Below are positions 26,072 through 32,438 of a DNA stretch of 32,438 bases, in pieces (the first letter of the stretch is position 1; each line of letters starts with the position of its first letter). The position numbers were made by a program, and so were the translations under genes. The notes beneath the pieces were generated by a model. That model had not been told where the DNA came from. It did no database searches and saw only the letters and a program-made list of their open reading frames with translations. The stretch lies in the NCBI GenBank assembly GCA_013697005.1, contig JACCXM010000129.1:1-32438 (forward strand), given 5' to 3'. This DNA is from Chloroflexia bacterium (GTDB taxonomy: Bacteria; Chloroflexota; Chloroflexia; Thermomicrobiales; UBA6265).

Positions 26072-27907
26072 ATGGACGAAACACCCGACGACGTCGCGCA
26101 CATGGACATCGCCGTCGATCTGGAGGACGCTCCCGCCTACGAGCTGGCACGGATGCGCCATTCCGCCGCCCATCTCATGGCGGAGGCGGTGCTGGAGATG
26201 TTTCCGGACGCCAAATTCGGTATCGGGCCCGCCATCGAGCACGGGTTCTATTACGATTTCGAGCTTCCCCGCCAACTTGCACCGGAAGATCTGGAAGAGA
26301 TCGATCGTCGCATGGCGGCCAACCACCAGAAGCGGGAGCCGTTCGTGCGCGAGGTCGTCTCCCGCGACGAGGCGCTGCGCATCTTCGGCGACAGCCCCTA
26401 CAAGGTCGAGCTGATTGAAGGTCTGCCCCCGGACGAGATCATCACGACCTATCAGCAAGGAGCGTTTCTCGATCTCTGCCGCGGTCCCCATGTTGCCAGC
26501 ACGGGTGAGATCGGTCCGTGGAAATTGACGTCCATCGCCGGCGCCTACTGGCGCGGCGACGAGAAGCGGCCGATGTTGCAACGCATCTACGGCACGGCCT
26601 GGCCGACCCAAGAAGAGCTCGACGCGCATGTGCAGCGGCTCGCGGAGGCGCAGCGCCGCGATCACCGCAGGCTTGGGCGCGAGCTCGATCTCTTCTCGGT
26701 GAACGAGGAGATCGGTCCTGGGCTCATTCTCTGGCACCCCAATGGCGCCATGATCCGCTATCTGGTCGAGCAATTCGAGCAAAAGGAACAGCTCGCGCGC
26801 GGCTATGATCTGGTCAACACGCCGCACATTGCTTCGGAAAAGATCTACCGCACATCCGGTCACCTCGAAACGTACCGCGAGAACATGTACTCGCCGATGA
26901 GCATCGAGGAGGTCGATTACTACCTCAAACCGATGAACTGACCCGCTCACATCATGATCTACAAGAACCAGATCCACTCCTACCGCGATTTGCCGATCCG
27001 GTTCGCCGAGCTGGGCACGGTCTATCGCTACGAGCGCTCCGGGACCCTCCACGGCATGTTGCGGGTCCGCGGGTTCACCCAGGACGACGCGCACATCTTC
27101 TGCACGTTGGAGCAGGTCGTCGCCGAGGTGCGCGGCGTGATCGACCTCGCCATTCACATGGCGGGGGTCTTCGGCTATGAGTTCCAGACGTATCTTTCGA
27201 CCCGCCCGGAAAAAACGATCGGCAGCGACGAGGTGTGGGACCGTGCCACCGGCGACCTCCGCCGGGCCATGGAGGAACGCGGGCTTTCGTACAAGATCGA
27301 TGAGGGCGCGGGAACCTTCTATGGTCCCAAGATCGACATCAAGTGGGTCGATGCCCTCGGCCGGGAGTGGACCGGCCCCACGATCCAGGTCGATTTCAAT
27401 CTGCCAGAGCGATTCGACGTCAACTACATCGCCGAGGATGGCGAGCGCCATCGCGTCGCCATGATCCACCGCACGCTGCTGGGTTCGATGGAGCGCTTCG
27501 TCGGCGGCTTGGTCGAACACTACGCCGGAGCGTTTCCGCTCTGGTTGGCGCCAACGCAAGCCGCGCTGATTCCGATTACCGACGACCAGATCGATTACGC
27601 CCGCGACGTCGCGCGCCGGCTTCAGGACGCCGGCCTGCGCGTCGCGGTCAACGACCGGCGCGACCGCATGCAGGCCAAAATTCGGGAAGCGCAGATGCAG
27701 AAAATTCCCTACATGCTCGTCATCGGCAAGCGCGAGGCCGCCGAGGACGCGGTCGCAGTCCGTCTCCGCAACGGCCGCGACCTGGGCGCGATGCCGGTTG
27801 CCACCTTCCTCGATCTGGCGCTCCCCCGCATCGCATCCCGCTCACTCTATCTGGACGAGGTCGAGGAATCAGCCGCGAGGGAGGCTGAGTTCGCGGTATC
27901 CACTTGA
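26072..27907 (+). CDS. thrS: Threonyl-tRNA synthetase with an in-frame TGA at the zinc Cys
   Basis: A class II aminoacyl-tRNA synthetase charging tRNA-Thr; 611 codons if the internal TGA at codon 290 is read. ATG 26072 follows AAGGA. The N-terminal TGS domain of the E. coli enzyme is absent, as in a number of bacterial ThrRS. The editing domain has the HSAAH pair (His30, His34) and CRGPH (Cys136, His140). The catalytic domain shows motif 2 VYRYERSGTLHGMLRVRGF, zinc ligand His341 (DDAHIFC), the MIHR His466, and motif 3 GSMERFVGGL, followed by a complete anticodon-binding domain. The sole interruption is TGA where KPMNCPAHI should read Cys (E. coli Cys334, a zinc ligand). Reading resumes in the same frame. 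It is either recoded, a nonsense mutant or a base error. Regulated by the T-box leader. Confidence 0.9.
26939..26941 (+). other. In-frame TGA at the ThrRS zinc-ligand cysteine position
   Basis: Codon 290 of thrS, in KPMN-TGA-PAHI. One base change from the common Cys codon TGC. The nearby GATCT (26956-26960) and AGATC (26970-26974) could form a 5-bp stem with a 9-base loop starting 14 bases downstream. That is the right zone for a bacterial SECIS, but the loop (ACAAGAACC) lacks the expected early G, so the SECIS case is weak. Confidence 0.8.
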
Positions 27908-28247
27908 GCGCGCCGTGATGCGCCAGTGGAGAGTGAACGGAGGATGGTGTCGAAGCGGTTGGCGTCTATGATCGATTCCTCCGCGGAGCACGAGACAGTC
28001 TCCTCGTGTGACCCACGGACGGTAGGGAGTTTCGCGAACAATAGATATAGTGAAAATTCACTACGCATCGTTCTCTCTGTGACGCCGATACCGTGTGCCG
28101 CGGAATGGGACAGCATCTCGCTATTTCCCCACCCGAATTTGATCTCGCGTTAGCCATGCCTCCCCAACTCGGTCAGATAATGATATTGTCCGCGAAGCAC
28201 CATGCGGTCGATTGGAGTGTCCGGCTCTCGCGTCAAAGGAGTGTCCG
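27908..28247. other. AT-richer intergenic region before the ABC importer operon
   Basis: No gene is supported in these 340 bases, which are less GC-rich than their surroundings. CTCCGCGGAG near 27977 is a palindrome, and CACGAG/CTCGTG around 27989-28008 form a hairpin. A strong palindrome with a -10-like sequence lies at 28046-28063. A second -10-like GATAAT near 28176 has no clear -35. The region probably carries the importer promoter and its control sites. Confidence 0.4.
28046..28063 (+). promoter_or_regulatory. Operator-like palindrome overlapping a -10
   Basis: TAGTGAA and TTCACTA (28048-28063) form a perfect 7-bp inverted repeat with a 2-base centre. TATAGT at 28046-28051 is a fair -10 that overlaps the left arm, so a repressor bound here could block transcription of the importer operon, about 200 bases downstream. 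The -35 is poor. Confidence 0.4.
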
Positions 28248-29381
28248 ATGATCAACGTGCTTCAGAAATCGTTGGATCGCCGCCGTATCCTCAAGAGCGG
28301 TGTGGCCGCTAGTGCCGCGCTGGCGCTCAACCCATTGTGGATGCCGGCCGGAGCCGCCGCCCAGGATGCGCCGGACTTGCCGGCCGACGCCTCCGACATG
28401 GACGCTCTGATCGAAGGGGCGCAACAGGAGAACAAGATCGTCTCCTACGGGATGCCCCGCGAATGGGCCAATCTTGGCGAGATGTGGGACACCTTCCAGG
28501 AGAAATACTCGATCGAAACCTGGGAAGACACCGACATGGGCTCCGCGACAGAGATCGCGAAGTTCCTCGCCGAAAAGGACAACCCCGTCGCCGACATCGG
28601 CGATATCGGTATCCTCTTCGCGCCGTCAGCGGTCCAGTTCGGCGTCGTCGCCCCGTTCAAGAACGATACTTGGGACGAAATCCCCGACTGGGCGAAGCAC
28701 CCCGATGGGCTGTGGGCCACGCAGTATTACGGCACGCTGTCATTCTGGGTGAACACGGATCTGGTCGATCCGGTGCCGCGCACCTGGGAGGATTTGCTCA
28801 AGCCCGAATACGCCGGCCTGGTCACGATCGACGATCCGCGCACGGCGGCGCAGGGCAACTTCGCGGTCATTGGCGCGGCGTTCGCCAACGGTGGTAATGA
28901 AACGGACGTCACCCCCGGTCTCGCCTACTTCAAGGAGATGAACGATATCGGGAATCTCAATCCGACGGGCCTGGATATCGGCAAGGTGCAGAAGGGCGAG
29001 GTCGCGCTGGGTATTGGCTGGGACTATCTCGGTCTTGGCTGGCGCGATACGCTGGCGGGCCAGGTGAATCTCGAGGTCGTCATCCCCGAAGACGGCACCA
29101 CCGTTGGACCGTACGTGTCGATCATCAACCAGTGGGCGCCGAATCCGCATGCCGCCCGCTTGATGCGGAACTTCATCCTCAGCCCCGAGGGCCAGGTCAT
29201 TTACACCAAGGGCTACGCCACGCCGATCCTGCCATCGGTCGAAATTCCCGCCGATATTCAGGCGAAGCGGCCTTCGCAGGAAGCCTATGCGGTGGCCACG
29301 CCGATTGAGAACTGGCCGGCGGCGGTCGCCTCCTTCCAGCAGATCGCCGATAGCTGGGGCAACGACGTCCTCGGTCAGTAG
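28248..29381 (+). CDS. ABC transporter substrate-binding protein, Tat-exported
   Basis: A 377-residue periplasmic or surface-tethered binding protein of the type II fold seen in spermidine, iron(III) and related importers. ATG 28248 follows AAAGGAG. The N-terminus has a twin-arginine-like DRRRILKSGVAASAALALNP and a signal peptide ending near AGAAAQ. Family features: LIEGAQQENKIVSYGMPREW, the cleft segment FWVNTDLVDPVPRTWEDLLKPEYAG and VTIDDPRTAAQGNFAVIGAA. The ligand is not readable; polyamines, thiamine, iron or phosphonates are all known for this superfamily. It is the first gene of a four-gene importer operon. Confidence 0.88.
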   Translation: MINVLQKSLDRRRILKSGVAASAALALNPLWMPAGAAAQDAPDLPADASDMDALIEGAQQENKIVSYGMPREWANLGEMWDTFQEKYSIETWEDTDMGSATEIAKFLAEKDNPVADIGDIGILFAPSAVQFGVVAPFKNDTWDEIPDWAKHPDGLWATQYYGTLSFWVNTDLVDPVPRTWEDLLKPEYAGLVTIDDPRTAAQGNFAVIGAAFANGGNETDVTPGLAYFKEMNDIGNLNPTGLDIGKVQKGEVALGIGWDYLGLGWRDTLAGQVNLEVVIPEDGTTVGPYVSIINQWAPNPHAARLMRNFILSPEGQVIYTKGYATPILPSVEIPADIQAKRPSQEAYAVATPIENWPAAVASFQQIADSWGNDVLGQ

Positions 29382-29411
29382 TAGGCGACGGAGCGCCGGC
29401 AGGGTTCGCGC

Positions 29412-30350
29412 ATGGCAATCCCCACGGAACTGACGGCCGACGCACTGGCGAGGGTGGATGATGCGGGTCTCGCATCATCCACCTCCGCGCGCGTCTCGCC
29501 GTGGCGGACGCGGCTGGGAAGTCTCCCTTGGCCGATCGTTCCCTTTCTCATCTTCTGCTTCGTTCTCGAAATCGTGCCGGTAACGATCTTGATCCGCGAC
29601 AGTTTCCGCGAGCTGGGCATGGGGGCATTTACGCTGCGCAACTACGCGGCGCTCGCCGAACCGCTCTATTGGCACTCGCTGCGCAACAGCGTGCTGCTCT
29701 CGGCGGGCACCGCCCTCCTCGGCGCATTCTGGGGAGCCTTGGTCGCCGCCGCGATCGTGCGCGAACGTGGCCGCGCCCAGCGCTGGTTGATGGGGTTGGT
29801 GGCCACGACCTCGAACTTTTCGGGAATTCCATTGGCGCTCGCGTTCATCGCCGTCCTCGGCGCAAGCGGCTTCATCACGCTCCTGGTGCGCACCCTGTTT
29901 GGCTTTCGCCTCTATCCGCAAAACTTCACGCTCTATTCGTGGACTGGGCTGACACTCGTCTATCTCTATTTCCAGATTCCGCTGATGGTGCTCCTCTTCC
30001 TACCCGCGATCGCCCGGCTCAAACCGCAATGGCAGGAGGCCGCCGCTATGCTGGGGGCGTCCTCATGGGTCTTCTGGCGCCGCGTCGGCCTGCCCGTGAT
30101 GGCCGCGCCCTTCACCGCCGCGCTGGCGCTCCTCTTCGCCAACGCCCTCGGCGCCTATGCCACCGCCTGGGGTCTCTCCGGCGGCAAGTTGAGCCTCTTC
30201 ACGATCCAGATCGCGTTCGAAGTCAACGGCGATGTGAGCTTCGATCCCGGCAAAGCCAGCGCCATGTCATTGACCCTGGCGCTGCTGATGGCAGTCAGTA
30301 TTCTGGTGGCGCAATTGCTGGCGCGACGGACACAACGATGGTTAGTCTGA
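29412..30350 (+). CDS. ABC importer permease 1
   Basis: A 312-residue membrane protein with six predicted helices and an N-terminal cytoplasmic tail of about 40 residues. The conserved cytoplasmic EAA loop is EAAAMLGASSWVFWRRVGLP near residues 215-235, which docks onto the ATPase. The first helix region is PFLIFCFVLEIVPVTILI. It resembles PotB/AfuB-type permeases. A long palindrome lies within its early coding region (29453-29483); a GTG at 29454 is an alternative start. It overlaps the next permease gene by 13 bases. Confidence 0.9.
   Translation: MAIPTELTADALARVDDAGLASSTSARVSPWRTRLGSLPWPIVPFLIFCFVLEIVPVTILIRDSFRELGMGAFTLRNYAALAEPLYWHSLRNSVLLSAGTALLGAFWGALVAAAIVRERGRAQRWLMGLVATTSNFSGIPLALAFIAVLGASGFITLLVRTLFGFRLYPQNFTLYSWTGLTLVYLYFQIPLMVLLFLPAIARLKPQWQEAAAMLGASSWVFWRRVGLPVMAAPFTAALALLFANALGAYATAWGLSGGKLSLFTIQIAFEVNGDVSFDPGKASAMSLTLALLMAVSILVAQLLARRTQRWLV
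29453..29483. repeat. Perfect 13-bp inverted repeat inside permease 1
   Basis: GGTGGATGATGCG (29453-29465) is repeated inverted at 29471-29483 around a 5-base loop GGTCT. It sits at codons 14-24 of permease 1 and is translated as DDAGLASST. It is long enough to form a stable mRNA hairpin near the start of translation or to be an inserted repeat. Confidence 0.7.
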
Positions 30351-31213
30351 TCCCCGTCGCCGAGACCGCGCTCCCCGGGTCGCGGCGATCGCGACGCTCG
30401 ACCGGGGCGGTCCTGTTGCGGGTGGCGCTCATCGCGGCCGCGCTTTATCTGGCCCTCCCCCTGCTGGCGACGGTCGCCTTCTCCCTGGCCACCGTCTGGA
30501 GCCGGACCATCGTCCCCGAGGGCTTCACATTCGACTGGTATAACGCCGCAATTGCCGACGATCGCTTCTGGCCAACCACCATCCGCACGTTGCAGGCAAC
30601 TACCGCCGCCGCGATCATCAGCCCGCTCCTGGTCGTTCCCGCTCTCTTGATGGTCCATCTGCGCGCGCCGCGCTGGAAACCCTGGCTGGAGTTTCTCTCC
30701 ATCGTGCCCTGGGCGCTGCCTGGCGTGGTGCTGGCGCTGGCCATGATCCGGGCCTACATCAGCCCGTTCAATGTGAGCCGGCCCGGATTGCTGATCCTGA
30801 CCTACGTGCTGCTTTCGCTGCCGTTCATGTTCCGCTCCATCGATGCCGCGCTGTCGGCCATCGATGCGCGCACCCTGTCCGAGGCGGCGCAGATGCTGGG
30901 GGCCGGCTGGTTCGACATTGGCCGGAGGGTATTGCTACCGGGGATCATGCCGGGTCTCATGAGCGGCATCCTCCTCATCGCCGCGCTCGGCGCGGGTGAA
31001 TATGCCCTCGCCTCGCTGATGGCCGGTTCTGGCTGGAAGACATTTCCCATCTACCAGGCCCAGGCGCAGAGCGTGGATGGCCGCATCGCCAGCGCCCTGG
31101 CGGTGATCGGGTTGTTCTACACCCTGGTGGTCTCACTCAGCCTGCTCTTCATCGCCGGCCGCAACCAGAACCGGGGCGGAACCGCGGGCCTGCCGATAGC
31201 CGCGAACAAATAG
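30338..31213 (+). CDS. ABC importer permease 2
   Basis: A 291-residue membrane protein, the partner of permease 1. ATG 30338 lies inside the 3' end of the preceding gene (13-base overlap), suggesting coupling. The first helix is VALIAAALYLALPLLATVAFSLA. Further features are FTFDWYNAAIADDRFWPTTI (the usual PotC/AfuB-type loop), and the EAA loop SEAAQMLGAGWFDIGRRVLLPG. The last helix is VIGLFYTLVVSLSLLFIAG, and the final residues are polar. It resembles the PotC/PhnV class. Confidence 0.9.
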   Translation: MVSLIPVAETALPGSRRSRRSTGAVLLRVALIAAALYLALPLLATVAFSLATVWSRTIVPEGFTFDWYNAAIADDRFWPTTIRTLQATTAAAIISPLLVVPALLMVHLRAPRWKPWLEFLSIVPWALPGVVLALAMIRAYISPFNVSRPGLLILTYVLLSLPFMFRSIDAALSAIDARTLSEAAQMLGAGWFDIGRRVLLPGIMPGLMSGILLIAALGAGEYALASLMAGSGWKTFPIYQAQAQSVDGRIASALAVIGLFYTLVVSLSLLFIAGRNQNRGGTAGLPIAANK

Positions 31214-31255
31214 CCCACCGGCGCGACACTCGGCACAGGGGGTAGACGAGAACGC

Positions 31256-32341
31256 ATGGGTGCCAATCTTCAGGTCCGCGCCCTCTCCAAGGCGTTTGAC
31301 AACACGGTGGCCGTCGACGACGTTTCGCTCGATGTCAGTCCCGGCGAGTTCCTCTCGCTCCTGGGCCCATCGGGATGCGGCAAGACCACCACCTTGCGCC
31401 TGATCGCCGGACTCGAACGCGCGGACGATGGTGAAATCGTCATCGATGGTCGCGAGGTGACCAACGTCCCGCCGCAGCGACGCATGCTCGGCATGGTCTT
31501 TCAGCAGTACGCACTCTTTCCCAATCTCACCGCCTACGAAAACATCGCCTTCGCCTTGCGGGTTCGCCGCCAGTCCAAATCCGAGGTCGCGCGCCGCGTC
31601 GGCGAGCTGCTCGCCGTGGTCCACCTCGAAGATGCCGCCGGGCGCTACCCACACCAGCTCTCCGGCGGTATGCAGCAACGCGTGGCGTTGGCCCGCGCCC
31701 TCGCCGCGGAACCTCCCCTGCTCCTGCTCGATGAACCGCTCTCCGCGCTCGATGCTGCCATCCGCGACGAGCTGCGCACCGAGCTTCGCCGCCTGCAACG
31801 CCAACTCGAATTGACCGTTATTTATGTCACGCACGATCAGGCCGAAGCGATGGCGATCTCCGACCGCATCGTGGTCATGGACCGCGGCACGGTCAATCAG
31901 ATCGGCTCCCCGCAGGAGCTCTACGACCGTCCCGCCACGCGGTTCTCCGCCAGTTTCATCGGCGCCAGCAACCGCCGTCTTACGACGGTCGAGTTGGTCG
32001 ACGGAGAGCCCACGATTTCCTGGGGGACCGCGCGGCTTCCCGTCACCCCGAATGGCGCGGTGAATCCCGGTTCGACCGTGTTGGCGGTCTGGCGGCCGGA
32101 AGCGGCGGCCGTGTCGGCTCTATTGCCTGAATCGGCCGTGACCGCTGCCATGCCGAGCGCCTTGCGCGGCCGCATCGAGCTGGTCACCTTCCTCGGTCCG
32201 ATCACCCGGCTCGACGTCCGGGTTGATGGTGACGACGAACCGGTTCTGGTCGACCTCGTTTCCGCCGCGGCCGCCCATCTCGAAGCGGGACAAGTCATCA
32301 CCGTCACCGTTCCCCCCGACGCAATCCGGATCTACACCTGA
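31256..32341 (+). CDS. ABC importer ATP-binding protein (PotA/FbpC-like)
   Basis: A 361-residue ATPase. Walker A is GPSGCGKTT (residues 37-45), followed by the Q-loop VFQQYALFPNLTAYENIAF. The signature LSGGMQQR (residues 135-142) and Walker B LLLLDEPLSALD follow, with the H-loop VTHDQAEAMAISDRIVVMD. The C-terminal third, from about residue 240, is a TOBE-like beta domain as in PotA, MalK and FbpC. The gene is the last of the four-gene importer, 42 bases after permease 2. No terminator is evident downstream. Confidence 0.95.
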   Translation: MGANLQVRALSKAFDNTVAVDDVSLDVSPGEFLSLLGPSGCGKTTTLRLIAGLERADDGEIVIDGREVTNVPPQRRMLGMVFQQYALFPNLTAYENIAFALRVRRQSKSEVARRVGELLAVVHLEDAAGRYPHQLSGGMQQRVALARALAAEPPLLLLDEPLSALDAAIRDELRTELRRLQRQLELTVIYVTHDQAEAMAISDRIVVMDRGTVNQIGSPQELYDRPATRFSASFIGASNRRLTTVELVDGEPTISWGTARLPVTPNGAVNPGSTVLAVWRPEAAAVSALLPESAVTAAMPSALRGRIELVTFLGPITRLDVRVDGDDEPVLVDLVSAAAAHLEAGQVITVTVPPDAIRIYT

Positions 32342-32376
32342 CACCCAGACACCCGGCCACCACGTCACCCTTCGTC

Positions 32377-32438
32377 CTACTCGATGCTCCCGTAACCAGC
32401 CAGCAGCGAGCGCCCCGGCTCCAGGCGCGTGTCGTTCC
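32377..32438 (-). CDS. 3' end of a gene continuing beyond the window
   Basis: On the minus strand, an open frame enters from the window edge and ends with TAG at 32377-32379. The visible C-terminus reads NDTRLEPGRSLLAGYGSIE. It converges on the ABC ATPase gene with a 35-base gap. Too little is present to identify it. Confidence 0.4.
   Translation of the reverse strand, partial: NDTRLEPGRSLLAGYGSIE

Noticed and set aside
26939-26941. Genome-wide reassignment of UGA to an amino acid
   Set aside because: TGA is the apparent stop of many complete genes here, including vanW, glpD, the protease and several ABC genes.
26956-26974. Confident SECIS element after the thrS TGA
   Set aside because: Only a 5-bp stem is visible and its loop lacks an early G; it is too weak to claim.
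25751-27559. A 602-codon minus-strand gene
   Set aside because: It is antisense to the T-box and thrS, with no recognisable domain; a GC-rich shadow frame.
26942-27907. Second half of thrS as a separate gene starting at ATG 26954
   Set aside because: There is no ribosome site, the frame is continuous across the single TGA, and a split enzyme would lack the zinc ligand.
29501-30337. Long N-terminal extension of permease 2
   Set aside because: This frame is the shadow of permease 1; the membrane domain begins after ATG 30338.

Overview
The window is about 32 kb of GC-rich bacterial chromosome with no rRNA, tRNA or phage genes. The protein families (a CnaB/prealbumin-fold stalk protein, DUF5946, GYD, VanW, a DUF2342-type zincin, ScyD/ScyE, a T-box-controlled ThrRS without a TGS domain) and the composition suggest a Chloroflexota genome, probably Thermomicrobia or Thermomicrobiales. 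That placement is inferred from family recall and was not tested. Genes sit in short same-strand runs with Shine-Dalgarno sites, and TGA is a normal stop codon in many of them.

Region by region. 1-8.5 kb: a 2,090-residue secreted stalk protein (N-terminal X25-like domain, 14 cysteine-paired CnaB-like units, 3 further domains), followed by a secreted metzincin-like protease. 8.5-14.2 kb: ridA on the minus strand, then GYD, VanW/peptidoglycan-binding, DUF2342 zincin, DUF5946 and GNAT genes on the plus strand. 14.2-14.8 kb: a HicA/HicB toxin-antitoxin pair. 14.9-17.0 kb: an ABC-2 exporter operon behind a leader containing a promoter, a 42-codon upstream ORF and an intrinsic terminator. 17.4-21.6 kb: an unrecognised 160-residue protein, glpD, a two-domain rhodanese and a glutamine-amidotransferase-like protein. 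21.7-23.1 kb: a VapBC pair and a beta-carbonic anhydrase. 23.2-25.7 kb: a ScyD/ScyE-like beta-propeller, a 42-codon small ORF and a D-Ala-D-Ala carboxypeptidase. 25.7-27.9 kb: a T-box leader and thrS. 28.2-32.3 kb: a complete four-gene ABC importer (Tat-exported binding protein, two permeases, ATPase). The window ends in the 3' end of a minus-strand gene.

The most striking observation is in thrS. The reading frame is intact over 611 codons except for one in-frame TGA, and this codon falls exactly on the zinc-binding active-site cysteine (motif KPMN-x-PAHI; Cys334 in E. coli). All other catalytic, zinc-ligand and editing residues are present, and the gene has a canonical T-box leader with its own promoter. 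Selenocysteine (or another UGA recoding), a recent nonsense mutation with a second thrS elsewhere, and a base-call error are the competing explanations. Other leads are a shift from disulfide-type to isopeptide-type CnaB units along the stalk protein, the loss of that protein's C-terminal anchor at a heptamer repeat, the upstream-ORF attenuator before the exporter, and a HicA lacking its catalytic histidine.

Functionally, much of the window is envelope biology (stalk protein, two zincins, VanW protein, carboxypeptidase, exporter, importer) mixed with small stress or housekeeping genes and two toxin-antitoxin modules. No single pathway unites it.
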